From the NCBI RefSeq assembly GCF_020089495.2, contig NZ_JAIRCA020000016.1:1-47971 (forward strand): a stretch of DNA of 47,971 nt, in the 5' to 3' direction. The DNA comes from Streptococcus mitis subsp. hohhotensis (GTDB taxonomy: Bacteria > Bacillota > Bacilli > Lactobacillales > Streptococcaceae). The notes beneath the pieces were generated by a model. It made no database searches, was not told the origin of the DNA, and was given only the letters and a program-made list of their open reading frames with translations. Shown one piece after another: positions 36,180 through 44,157 of the stretch (position 1 is its first letter; every line of letters starts with the position of its first letter). A program made the translations under genes and the position numbers.

Positions 36180-37872
36180 GGAACTTCACCCCCAACATCT
36201 CATGATTACTCTTACCAGCTGGTACCATTGGTAGCACCTGTTCCTTACGAGAAATATCTACCTCGATTAGCATAGGAACATCCTCAGTGATGACTTCAAG
36301 GTCTTGAGCCAAGGTCTCAGGATTGTCAAACTTATAGTTTTTAATACCATAAGCTTGTGCCATCAGTTGGAAATCAGGAAGGGTATCAAAGACCGACTCA
36401 GATGTTCTACCTTCATAGAAGGATTCCTGCCATTGGCGAACCATTCCAAGTGAGTGGTTGTTCAGCATAACCACCTTGATTGGCACCTTGTAAATGTTCA
36501 AAATAGCCAATTCCTGGTTAGTCATTTGGAACCCGCCATCCCCAACAAACAAGACTACTTCCTTATCTGGGTTAGCAATTTTAGCACCGATTGCTGCTGG
36601 AATTCCGAATCCCATGGTTCCCAAACCACCTGAAGTCACTAACTGACGTTCGTTTTGGTAGGGATAATACTGAGCTGTCCACATTTGGTGTTGACCAACG
36701 TCTGTGACCACAATGGCATCCCCATTCGTCAATTCACCAATGCGTTCAATAACTGCTTGCGGTTGAACCACACGCTCTTTCTTATCATAAGAACGAACGC
36801 GGTTCTTGTCTTTAGTGACTTTTTCAATCCATTTTTCAGTATTGTTATGAACTGTTGGTTCGGCCAGCAACATTTGCAAGGCCTTCTTAGCATCTCCAAC
36901 TACAGGAATATCTGCACTGATAATCTTGCCAATCTCGGCTGGGTCAATGTCAATATGGGCAACCTTAGCATTCTTAGCGAAGGTCTTAGGATTTCCTGTC
37001 AAGCGGTCATCGAAACGACAACCAATACTAATCATAAAGTCCGCTTCCGTCATGGCAATATTAGCTGCGAATGACCCGTGCATGCCTCCCATTCCAAGGA
37101 AGAGTGGATGACTCGTTGCAATCGTTCCTTGTCCCAAAAGACTGGTTACCACTGGAATTTGATAGCGTTCTGCAAATTCATTTAATTCTGTAGCTGCTTC
37201 AGCATAACTAATCCCACCACCAGCTAGCAAGACTGGTTTTTTAGCCTTGGATAATTGCTTCAAGATTTTCTTGATTTGCATATCATTTGGCTCAAGAGTC
37301 GGTTGATAGCTTGGTAGGTTCACTTCTGGTAAATAGATGAAGTCCGTTTCTAAAGCAGATACGTCTTTAGGTAGGTCAATGACAACTGGGCCTGGTCGAC
37401 CTGTAGTTGCGATATGGACAGCTTCCGTAATGATTCGAGGGATATCAGCTGTCTCACGAACTTGGTAATTGTACTTAGTGATTGGCATGGTAATTCCCAC
37501 GATGTCTGCCTCCTGAAAGGCATCCTTCCCAATACCTGCTCGCGCCACCTGACCTGTAAAGACCAAAAGGGGAACGCTATCGCTCATGGCATCTGCAATC
37601 CCTGTAATGGCATTGGTTGCTCCCGGTCCGCTAGTGACGACGGCAACACCCAACTTTCCAGTTGATTTGGCATAACCTTCAGCTTCATGCAGACAACCTT
37701 GCTCATGGCGCCCTAGAATGTGGCGAATGCCTTTAAAATTATATATCGCATCATAAAAAGGCAAGACCGCACCACCAGGATAACCAAAGATGGTATCAAT
37801 TCCTAAATCACGAAGTGTTTCCAAAACTAGGTCCGACCCCGTCTTAGGAGATTCTAAACTGATTTTCTCCAT
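36172..37872 (-). CDS. ilvB: Acetolactate synthase large (catalytic) subunit
   Basis: This thiamine-diphosphate enzyme of 566 residues condenses two pyruvates, or pyruvate with 2-oxobutanoate. The catalytic glutamate is in GRHEQGCLHEAEGYA (about 54-68), the FAD/central domain is mid-chain, and the TPP-magnesium motif GDGGFQMTNQELAILNIYKVPIKVVMLNN starts at about 443. It forms a holoenzyme with the IlvN subunit encoded next. A CodY-like box and a good promoter lie upstream; no attenuator peptide is visible. Confidence 0.97.
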   Translation of the reverse strand: MEKISLESPKTGSDLVLETLRDLGIDTIFGYPGGAVLPFYDAIYNFKGIRHILGRHEQGCLHEAEGYAKSTGKLGVAVVTSGPGATNAITGIADAMSDSVPLLVFTGQVARAGIGKDAFQEADIVGITMPITKYNYQVRETADIPRIITEAVHIATTGRPGPVVIDLPKDVSALETDFIYLPEVNLPSYQPTLEPNDMQIKKILKQLSKAKKPVLLAGGGISYAEAATELNEFAERYQIPVVTSLLGQGTIATSHPLFLGMGGMHGSFAANIAMTEADFMISIGCRFDDRLTGNPKTFAKNAKVAHIDIDPAEIGKIISADIPVVGDAKKALQMLLAEPTVHNNTEKWIEKVTKDKNRVRSYDKKERVVQPQAVIERIGELTNGDAIVVTDVGQHQMWTAQYYPYQNERQLVTSGGLGTMGFGIPAAIGAKIANPDKEVVLFVGDGGFQMTNQELAILNIYKVPIKVVMLNNHSLGMVRQWQESFYEGRTSESVFDTLPDFQLMAQAYGIKNYKFDNPETLAQDLEVITEDVPMLIEVDISRKEQVLPMVPAGKSNHEMLGVKFHA

Positions 37873-37910
37873 TGTTCCCCTTTCTTTCCTCTTAAAAATA
37901 ACTTGTTACT

Positions 37911-37938
37911 ATCATACCACTTTTTCAAAATTTTTCAA
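37911..37938 (-). promoter_or_regulatory. Promoter of ilvBNC
   Basis: A -35 TTGAAA (37938-37933) and a -10 TATGAT (37916-37911) with a 16-bp spacer lie on the minus strand, about 40 bases before ilvB. Confidence 0.75.
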
Positions 37939-37950
37939 GACAAAAGAAGA

Positions 37951-37965
37951 AATTTTCTGAATTTT
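37951..37965 (-). promoter_or_regulatory. CodY-like box upstream of ilvBNC
   Basis: AATTTTCTGAATTTT matches the CodY consensus AATTTTCWGAAAATT at 13 of 15 positions and lies 12 bases upstream of the -35. CodY represses branched-chain amino-acid synthesis in rich medium in related bacteria, so the position and target fit. Confidence 0.7.
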
Positions 37966-38036
37966 CTATTTTAACGTTTATTTATGAATGTTATTTTGGT
38001 TTTTATTTAAAAGATACCGATTTCATTATTTAAAAA

Positions 38037-38062
38037 GAAAAAAAGAACTGATTTCTCAGTCC
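38037..38062 (-). terminator. Intrinsic terminator after fakA
   Basis: GGACTGA and TCAGTTC (38045-38062) with a four-base loop are followed by TTTTTTTC on the minus strand. Confidence 0.85.
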
Positions 38063-38072
38063 TTCATTAATC

Positions 38073-39740
38073 TTATTCCACACTAAATAGGTATGGGTAA
38101 ACTGGTTGTTGACCTTGGTGAATCTCAACTTCAACGTCTTCGAATTCTTCTGCGATTTCTTGAGCAATTTCATTGGCAAGTTCTTCGCTCCCGTCTTCAC
38201 CGACATAGAAGGTTACGATTTCACTATCTTCATCCAACATATGTTTCAAGGTTTCAGTCAAGGTTTGGTGCATATCAGGGTTTGACACGAGGATTTTCCC
38301 ATCTACCATACCAAGATTGTCATTTTCATGGATTTCTAAGCCATCAATGGTTGTATCACGAACGGCTGTTGTGACGCTTCCGCTAACGACATCACTAAGA
38401 GCAGCAGTCATACGCTCTTGGTTTTCTTCGATTGACTTGCTTGGATCAAAGGCAAGAAGACTTGTCAAACCTTGAGGAAGAGTACGAGCTTCCACCACTA
38501 CTGCTGATTGCTCCAAAACTTCTGCTGCAGATTGAGCTGCCATGAAGATGTTCTTGTTGTTTGGTAGGAAGATGATGTTACGAGCGTTAACCTGTTCAAC
38601 AGCCTTGATAAAGTCTTCTGTTGAAGGGTTCATAGTTTGACCGCCTTCGATAACATAATCTACACCTTGAGAACGGAAGATATCTGCTAGACCTTTACCA
38701 GCCACCACAGCAATCAGAGCATACTCTTTTTCTTCAGCAGGCTTGCTAACTTGAGCAGCTTCTTTCTCAACCTGTGCCTCGTGTTGGTTACGCATATTGT
38801 CAACTTTTACCTTGACCAAGCTACCATATTTGAGACCTTCTTGCATAACAAGACCTGGATCTTCTGTATGGACATGGACTTTGACGATTTCATCATCATT
38901 AACAACGAGGAGAGAATCTCCAAGCTCATTCAAGTAGTTACGAAATTCTTCGTAATCAAAATCTTTGGCATAGGTTGGGCCTTGCTTAAGAGCTACCATG
39001 ATTTCAGTACAGTAACCAAAGGTAATGTCCTCAGTCGCTACATGACCAGCTACAGACTTGTGGTGCTCTGCATTGATCATTTCACTCATGTTGGCAGGAG
39101 TCGCTACAAAGTCCTCAGATGCAATATATTCGCCAGTAAGGGCAGAAAGGAAACCTTCGTAGATAAAGACCAATCCTTGACCACCTGAGTCCACAACGCC
39201 AACTTCTTTCAATACTGGAAGCATGTCTGGTGTTTTAGCTAGAGCTGTTTTAGCACCTTCCAAGGCTGCACGCATGACTTCAACAGCGTCATCTGTTTGC
39301 TCAGCTTTTTTCTTAGCACCGATAGCAGCCCCACGAGAAACTGTCAAAATCGTTCCTTCAACTGGTTTCATAACGGCCTTATAAGCAACTTCCACACCTG
39401 ATTGGAAGGCAAGGGCCAAGTCTTGACCTGTTAACTCGTCTTTATCCTTGATAGCTTGTGAAAATCCACGGAAAAGCTGAGACGTAATAACTCCTGAGTT
39501 CCCACGCGCACCCATCAAAAGACCTTTGGCAAGAATGCTCGCTACCTCTCCAACAGTAGAAGCTGGCTTGTCTGCAACTTCTTTAGCTCCATTTTCAATG
39601 GTCATTCCCATGTTTGTTCCAGTATCTCCATCTGGAACTGGAAAGACGTTTAATGAATTGACATATTCAGCTTGCTTATTCAAGCGAGTTGATGCAGCCT
39701 GCACCATTTCTTGAAATAAGCTAGTAGTAATTTTTGACAC
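38073..39740 (-). CDS. fakA: Fatty acid kinase subunit FakA (DhaL/YloV family)
   Basis: This 555-residue kinase subunit phosphorylates host-derived fatty acids carried by a FakB protein, feeding phospholipid synthesis. An N-terminal DhaL-like ATP-binding domain (about 1-200) has NVFPVPDGDTGTNMGMT (about 31-47), whose aspartates bind magnesium, and GARGNSGVITSQLFRGF (about 77-93). A middle FakA domain and a C-terminal EDD-like domain follow. No FakB gene is in this window. It follows the Asp23-like gene by two bases, a pairing found widely in Firmicutes. Confidence 0.92.
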   Translation of the reverse strand: MSKITTSLFQEMVQAASTRLNKQAEYVNSLNVFPVPDGDTGTNMGMTIENGAKEVADKPASTVGEVASILAKGLLMGARGNSGVITSQLFRGFSQAIKDKDELTGQDLALAFQSGVEVAYKAVMKPVEGTILTVSRGAAIGAKKKAEQTDDAVEVMRAALEGAKTALAKTPDMLPVLKEVGVVDSGGQGLVFIYEGFLSALTGEYIASEDFVATPANMSEMINAEHHKSVAGHVATEDITFGYCTEIMVALKQGPTYAKDFDYEEFRNYLNELGDSLLVVNDDEIVKVHVHTEDPGLVMQEGLKYGSLVKVKVDNMRNQHEAQVEKEAAQVSKPAEEKEYALIAVVAGKGLADIFRSQGVDYVIEGGQTMNPSTEDFIKAVEQVNARNIIFLPNNKNIFMAAQSAAEVLEQSAVVVEARTLPQGLTSLLAFDPSKSIEENQERMTAALSDVVSGSVTTAVRDTTIDGLEIHENDNLGMVDGKILVSNPDMHQTLTETLKHMLDEDSEIVTFYVGEDGSEELANEIAQEIAEEFEDVEVEIHQGQQPVYPYLFSVE

Positions 39741-39742
39741 GG

Positions 39743-40108
39743 TTATTCTCCTACAACTTTGATATTTTGAATGTAGACATTTACAGTCTGAGCAGTAATT
39801 CCAAGTTGGTTTTCCAAACTAAAACGAACACGCTCTTGAATGTTTTTTGACACTTCGCTAATCTTTGTTCCGTAGCTCAACACGGTATATACATCAACTG
39901 CAATACTGCCATCTTCGGCTGCCTTTACAACAACACCTTTGGAATAATTTTCCTTACCTAGAAGGGCTTGGAAATTATCTTTGAGGGCATTTTTACTAGC
40001 CATACCGACCACACCAAAAATCTCAGTTGTTGCACCACCTACGATAGTTGCAATCACTTCATCTGTTAGTTCGATTTGACCATCTTTTGTATTAATTTTT
40101 ACAGTCAT
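39743..40108 (-). CDS. Asp23/Gls24-family protein (YloU-like)
   Basis: This 121-residue small alkaline-shock-type protein has the Asp23 core: EVIATIVGGATTEIFGVVGMAS (about 17-38), DVYTVLSYGTKISEVSKNIQERV (about 71-93) and the late VNVYIQNIKV. Members are cytoplasmic or membrane-associated and linked to envelope stress; the exact role is unknown. It is the first gene of a two-gene unit with fakA. The start has an AAAAGG site. Confidence 0.88.
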   Translation of the reverse strand: MTVKINTKDGQIELTDEVIATIVGGATTEIFGVVGMASKNALKDNFQALLGKENYSKGVVVKAAEDGSIAVDVYTVLSYGTKISEVSKNIQERVRFSLENQLGITAQTVNVYIQNIKVVGE

Positions 40109-40136
40109 CCTTTTTACCTCAACTAGTTGATACTCT

Positions 40137-40165
40137 ATTTTATCATATTTCAGCCCAAGTGTAAA
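40137..40165 (-). promoter_or_regulatory. Promoter of asp23-like-fakA
   Basis: A -35 TTTACA (40165-40160) and a -10 TAAAAT (40142-40137) with a 17-bp spacer lie on the minus strand. Confidence 0.65.
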
Positions 40166-40227
40166 AGCAGAATACTGTCTCAGCGGATATTTACTCTATT
40201 ATTCAAATGATGTTATACCCGTAATAA

Positions 40228-40249
40228 AAGAAAAAAGACCCTAAGGTCT
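40228..40249 (-). terminator. Intrinsic terminator after rpmB
   Basis: AGACC and GGTCT (40236-40249) form a short stem, followed on the minus strand by TTTTTTCTTTTATTA. Confidence 0.8.
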
Positions 40250-40264
40250 CCTTTACTTTTATTA

Positions 40265-40453
40265 TTAAACGCGTTCAACTTTACCTGATTTCAAAGCACG
40301 AGCTGAAGCCCAAACTTTTTTAGGTTTACCATCGATAAGAACAGTAACTTTTTGAAGGTTTGGTTTTACGGCACGTTTTGTTTGGTTCATCGCGTGTGAA
40401 CGGTTGTTTCCTGATACAGTCTTACGACCTGTAAAGTAACATACTTTAGCCAT
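40265..40453 (-). CDS. rpmB: 50S ribosomal protein L28
   Basis: This 62-residue basic protein begins [20 protein letters not shown], which is unmistakable for L28. The later [17 protein letters not shown] and [12 protein letters not shown] are also family features. It is a structural protein of the large ribosomal subunit. It is monocistronic, with its own promoter and terminator. A perfect 12-bp palindrome ATTAGATCTAAT (40468-40479) sits just upstream of the AGGAGG site and could be a leader hairpin. Confidence 0.98.
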   Translation of the reverse strand: MAKVCYFTGRKTVSGNNRSHAMNQTKRAVKPNLQKVTVLIDGKPKKVWASARALKSGKVERV

Positions 40454-40511
40454 TGTGTTTTCCTCCTATTAGATCTAATATAGCGGATGTGCTAGCACCA
40501 CATACCGTACT

Positions 40512-40540
40512 ATGTTATCACACTTTCTTCATTTTTGCAA
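40512..40540 (-). promoter_or_regulatory. Promoter of rpmB
   Basis: A -35 TTGCAA (40540-40535) and a -10 TAACAT (40517-40512) have a 17-bp spacer on the minus strand. Confidence 0.65.
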
Positions 40541-40558
40541 GGGAATTGGAAGATTTTT

Positions 40559-41233
40559 TTATTTAACGTAGACAATTCCCAACTTCCCAAAGGCCACATC
40601 TCCACGGATAATCAAGGTTTTGCTGGTTGGGGCTAGAGGAGTATCTGCCTTGGCTACGCCACAGAAAGTTTCTACCTTTAAATCAACTCCCCAATGTTGA
40701 GGAACATAGATAACTGCATTCCCAAAACCGACTTCTATCTTCAAGGTTGCGCTATCTCCCAACATCTCTGCATTGTCATAATATATCTTGGCATTGCCAA
40801 AACCAACTTCTACTTGATCTTCTACCAATTCTTGCTCTTGCTTGTAGAAAGTCCCAGTCCCAAAAGCAACTTCCTTATCTGTAAGAATGGTCTTTTTACC
40901 ATCATACCACCATTTTTTCCCATTCCAAGTTCTGTTAGAATGAGTGAGTGCGCTGACACCCATTACGATTAAAATACTTGCCCAGAACAATGACTGATTG
41001 GGAATTGGTAAAATGCCATAAAAGTGGTTAGCAATCATTAAGGCTACTAGAGCTGTAAAAGAGGCTGAAGTTAAGTGACGACGCAACAAAGCTCCAACTG
41101 ATTGATAGGCAAAAAATGCAATACCAAGCAAGGGCCAAATTTGCCCACCGAATGAAGGGATTCCAAAATTCCCCTGCAATAATACTAAAGCCGCCAAAAT
41201 AAGCAACACAATACCAAATGCTTTCTTTTTCAT
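40559..41233 (-). CDS. LiaF-like membrane protein
   Basis: The 224 residues have an N-terminal half with four hydrophobic segments (about 5-95) and a soluble C-terminal half with the repeated beta motif V-x-F-G-N-A-x-I-Y (VGFGNAKIYYDNAEML and VGFGNAVIYVPQHWGVDL), typical of the LiaF/DUF2154 C-terminal domain. LiaF proteins restrain cell-envelope stress systems. Here there is no LiaSR pair; the partner is the LytTR regulator, which ends four bases upstream. I infer that the membrane protein controls or antagonises that regulator. Confidence 0.82.
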   Translation of the reverse strand: MKKKAFGIVLLILAALVLLQGNFGIPSFGGQIWPLLGIAFFAYQSVGALLRRHLTSASFTALVALMIANHFYGILPIPNQSLFWASILIVMGVSALTHSNRTWNGKKWWYDGKKTILTDKEVAFGTGTFYKQEQELVEDQVEVGFGNAKIYYDNAEMLGDSATLKIEVGFGNAVIYVPQHWGVDLKVETFCGVAKADTPLAPTSKTLIIRGDVAFGKLGIVYVK

Positions 41234-41237
41234 GTTC

Positions 41238-41684
41238 TTACCTCATGTTTCTTAGATTTTCTTTTAGGAGGGATTGGTAATGTCGTGAGACATGAACCTC
41301 CTTGTGGGTCTGATAAAAGGAAATGGTGCCCGTTCCTGAAAAGGACTTGTCCACCGAATAGATTTGCCGAATATTAGTAATGGTCGACTTGGATACTCGA
41401 CTGAAATAACGGGGCAGGATAGACTCCAACTCATAGAGTTTAAGCCGAACCTCGTAGGCATCTTTATGGGTATGGGCATAAATCTTGCTACCTTCCGTCT
41501 CAAAGAAGAGAATTTCTGACAAGTCTAAGTAGTATTCACCCGTCCCCTTGTAAAAAATCAACCTAGGAGACTTGGACTCTTGCAAGAGGCGCTGTAAATC
41601 CGCAATCTCATCCGTCAAAGTCGCTGCCTTGATGACAATTTCAGTTTCCTCTAAATTGCTGTCAATTTCGATTCGTAACTTCAT
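41238..41684 (-). CDS. LytTR-family DNA-binding regulator
   Basis: The 148 residues have a short N-terminal part (about 1-45) and a LytTR DNA-binding domain (about 46-146) with LDLSEILFFETEGSKIYAHT and YFSRVSKSTITNIRQIYSVDK, both characteristic. No receiver domain is present, so it is not a standard response regulator. Such stand-alone LytTR proteins paired with a membrane protein form LytTR regulatory systems in streptococci, where the membrane protein inhibits the regulator. It shares a transcript with the LiaF-like gene. A direct repeat upstream of its promoter is a candidate autoregulatory site. Confidence 0.88.
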   Translation of the reverse strand: MKLRIEIDSNLEETEIVIKAATLTDEIADLQRLLQESKSPRLIFYKGTGEYYLDLSEILFFETEGSKIYAHTHKDAYEVRLKLYELESILPRYFSRVSKSTITNIRQIYSVDKSFSGTGTISFYQTHKEVHVSRHYQSLLKENLRNMR

Positions 41685-41704
41685 TCCATCTCCTTTCTGA
41701 CTCT

Positions 41705-41733
41705 ACTATATCAAAGGTAAAATAAGAAAACAA
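41705..41733 (-). promoter_or_regulatory. Promoter of the LytTR-LiaF-like unit
   Basis: A -35 TTGTTT (41733-41728) and a -10 TATAGT (41710-41705) have a 17-bp spacer on the minus strand, 20 bases before the regulator start. Confidence 0.65.
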
Positions 41734-41745
41734 GAGCAAAAAAGC

Positions 41746-41776
41746 AAGTGGTTACTTTAGACCCGTAAGTGGTTCT
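41746..41776 (-). promoter_or_regulatory. Direct repeat, candidate LytTR binding site
   Basis: AAGTGGTTAC (41746-41755) and AAGTGGTTCT (41767-41776) share AAGTGGTT with a 21-bp period, two helical turns, just upstream of the -35. LytTR regulators characteristically bind paired direct repeats of this size and spacing. Confidence 0.65.
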
Positions 41777-41797
41777 AAGATCACCTTAACTTACAAG

Positions 41798-42316
41798 TCA
41801 AAATAGAAAGAAAAGCACACCCCACACAAGTCCGCAAGCATAACCAATCAAGACATCCTTGGGATAATGGACACCACCTAGGACTCTTACTAGACCGAGG
41901 ATGGCTGATAAGATCAACAAGATTAAACCTACCGATAGACTAGCATGTAAGCAAGCCATGGAGATAATGGTTGCTGAAAAGACATGACGACTGGGCATAG
42001 ACTGACCAGGACTATCTCTGTCAAACAAGGGATTAATATTCCATTCCTCATAAGGCCTAGGAGCATTGATTTTCTTACGGAGAAAGGACAAAATCACAAA
42101 ACCTGCCGCAGGAACAAACACATACATCAAGACCTGTTTCCCAAATCCTTGTTGGAGATAGGTAGTGGCTAATAAAGTTAGATAAACTATAGGCATAACT
42201 ACTGTCATGAACTGATTGAAAATTCTTAACAATCTCAGAAGAAAGGGCTTATTTTCAATCTTACCAGCAACGTGGCCATACCATTCTTGATAATTTTTCA
42301 TATATTTTCTCATCAT
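41798..42316 (-). CDS. PAP2-family membrane phosphatase (second copy)
   Basis: This 172-residue protein has the phosphatase motifs KKINAPRPYE (about 85-94), MPSRHVFS (about 107-114) and RVLGGVHYPKD (about 143-153) and about five membrane segments. It is a distinct, shorter relative of the PAP2 protein at 13176-13826 and not a recent duplicate: the second motif has PSRH rather than PSGH. It probably acts on a lipid phosphate. The start is one of two adjacent ATG codons with only a weak GAG upstream, so the exact first residue is uncertain. It has its own promoter, just after the ABC exporter terminator. Confidence 0.85.
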   Translation of the reverse strand: MMRKYMKNYQEWYGHVAGKIENKPFLLRLLRIFNQFMTVVMPIVYLTLLATTYLQQGFGKQVLMYVFVPAAGFVILSFLRKKINAPRPYEEWNINPLFDRDSPGQSMPSRHVFSATIISMACLHASLSVGLILLILSAILGLVRVLGGVHYPKDVLIGYACGLVWGVLFFLF

Positions 42317-42354
42317 TTACTCAAATTTTGCTTATAGGGAAGCACTTGTCTTCT

Positions 42355-42383
42355 AGTATAGTGCAGAAAAAGAAGGCCGTCAA
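42355..42383 (-). promoter_or_regulatory. Promoter of the second PAP2 gene, overlapping the upstream terminator
   Basis: A -35 TTGACG (42383-42378) and a -10 TATACT (42360-42355) have a 17-bp spacer. The -35 occupies the loop of the ABC-exporter terminator hairpin. Confidence 0.7.
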
Positions 42384-42392
42384 GCCTTCTTT
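42365..42392 (-). terminator. Intrinsic terminator after the ABC exporter genes
   Basis: AAAGAAGGC and GCCTTCTTT (42369-42392) form a nine-bp stem with a six-base loop; a short T-rich stretch follows on the minus strand. Confidence 0.75.
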
Positions 42393-42396
42393 CGAT

Positions 42397-44157
42397 TTAT
42401 TCTTCTGCTTCGTCTTCTGTAAACTGACTGTTGTAGAGGTCAGCATAGAAGCCTGCTTGCGCCATTAGCTCCTCATGACTTCCTTGCTCGATGATATTGC
42501 CATCTTTCATAACAAGAATCAGGTCAGCATTGCGGATGGTTGACAAGCGGTGGGCGATGACAAAGGAAGTTCTTCCCTCCATCAAACGATCCATAGCTTT
42601 CTGAATCAATTCCTCTGTACGGGTATCAACAGAAGAAGTCGCCTCATCTAAGATTAGGAGCGGTGCATCTTTCAGCAAAGCACGAGCGATGGTCAAGAGT
42701 TGTTTTTGCCCGACAGACAAGGTCACTGTATCATCCAAGACGGTATCGTAACCATCTGGTAGAGTCATGATAAAGTGGTGAATCCCTACAGCCTTGCTGG
42801 CTTCAATCACGCGCTCATCACTAATCCCCTTTTGGTTATAGATAAGATTGTCGCGAATGGTTCCTTCAAAGAGCCAAGTATCCTGCAAGACCATTGAAAA
42901 GGCATCGTGTACTTCCGAACGCTTCATTTCTTTGGTATCCACACCATCGATGCGGATACTTCCCTTATCAATCTCATAGAACTTCATCAAAAGATTGACA
43001 ATGGTTGTCTTACCAGCCCCAGTCGGTCCGACAATGGCAACCTTTTGACCTGCATGAGCAATCGCAGAAAAGTCATGGATAATGGTTCGCTCTGGTGTAT
43101 AACCAAAGGAGACTCGATCAAAGACTACTTGACCTTTCATATCGCTCAATTGTCTTGCTTTATGGGATTCGTCTTCCATTTCCTCTTCAGCTAGGAATTC
43201 AAAGACACGTCTCATGGCTGCGCTAGCCTGCTGCAAACTAGTAATCCCTTGGGCAATTTGTGAAAGAGGCTGAGAAAAGATACGAACGTAGGCCATAAAG
43301 GCAACGATAATCCCTATACTAATCTGCCCATTCAGAGCTAAGGCTGCACCAACGATAATCACTAAGGCATAGCTAAAGTTCCCAATGAACACCATAATCG
43401 GCATCATAATCCCTGAAATAAACTGAGACTTCCAGATACTGTCATACAGACGATGGTTTAATTTCGCAAACTCTTCTTTCGTTCTCTCGATAGCATTGTA
43501 GCTGGTCACCACATTATGACCAGAGTACATTTCTTCCACATAACCATTTACAGCTGCCAAATCCTGTTGCTGACTCTTAAAGAATCCCTGTGATTTGCCC
43601 ATAAAGACAGACACGAAAGCAAAACCAATAAGGGTTGAAACAACCGTCACCAAGGCTAAAATCCAGTTCATGCCAAACATGGTTACTAAGACCGCCACGA
43701 CCAGTAAACTAGATGAGAGAACTGTTCCTAAACTTTGATTGAGGGACTGGGCTGCAGTGTCAACGTCATTGGTTACACGAGACAAGGTATCCCCCTGAGA
43801 ATGTCCATCAAAATATCCCAATGGTAGGCTATTGATTTTCTCTGCAATGGCTCTTCTCAAACGCTCTGAAAAACGTTGAATAGCTGTTGTAAACAGAAAT
43901 GCCTGTAAATAATTTGATAGAAGTCCGATCACATAAATCACGGCCAAAAAACCACCAATAGCTGCAACCGCAGCGACATCCACACTTGTTTCCAGACCAC
44001 TGGCAATAATATTGGTCATTTCCTTGATACGGGTTGGACCATATACAGTAATGATATTGGATACGATTGTTGCTAGAGAGGCGATTAGAAGGGCAAACTG
44101 GAGACCTGCAAGATAGGGTTTACTCTGTTTCCAGAGAGACATTTTCTTATTTTCCAT
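42397..44157 (-). CDS. ABC exporter half-transporter (degenerate signature subunit)
   Basis: The 586 residues comprise an N-terminal membrane domain of six segments (about 15-320) and a C-terminal ATPase domain. The start is the ATG at 44157 after GAAGGAGGAATTGG; the longer frame is rejected. Walker A is GPTGAGKTT, the signature is LSVGQKQ, with Val in place of the first Gly, and Walker B is LLILDEATSSVD with a normal catalytic Glu. It should pair with the half-transporter encoded upstream, overlapping it by 11 bp, as a heterodimeric exporter of the BmrCD/LmrCD type. Drug or peptide export is likely; the substrate is unknown. Confidence 0.9.
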   Translation of the reverse strand: MENKKMSLWKQSKPYLAGLQFALLIASLATIVSNIITVYGPTRIKEMTNIIASGLETSVDVAAVAAIGGFLAVIYVIGLLSNYLQAFLFTTAIQRFSERLRRAIAEKINSLPLGYFDGHSQGDTLSRVTNDVDTAAQSLNQSLGTVLSSSLLVVAVLVTMFGMNWILALVTVVSTLIGFAFVSVFMGKSQGFFKSQQQDLAAVNGYVEEMYSGHNVVTSYNAIERTKEEFAKLNHRLYDSIWKSQFISGIMMPIMVFIGNFSYALVIIVGAALALNGQISIGIIVAFMAYVRIFSQPLSQIAQGITSLQQASAAMRRVFEFLAEEEMEDESHKARQLSDMKGQVVFDRVSFGYTPERTIIHDFSAIAHAGQKVAIVGPTGAGKTTIVNLLMKFYEIDKGSIRIDGVDTKEMKRSEVHDAFSMVLQDTWLFEGTIRDNLIYNQKGISDERVIEASKAVGIHHFIMTLPDGYDTVLDDTVTLSVGQKQLLTIARALLKDAPLLILDEATSSVDTRTEELIQKAMDRLMEGRTSFVIAHRLSTIRNADLILVMKDGNIIEQGSHEELMAQAGFYADLYNSQFTEDEAEE

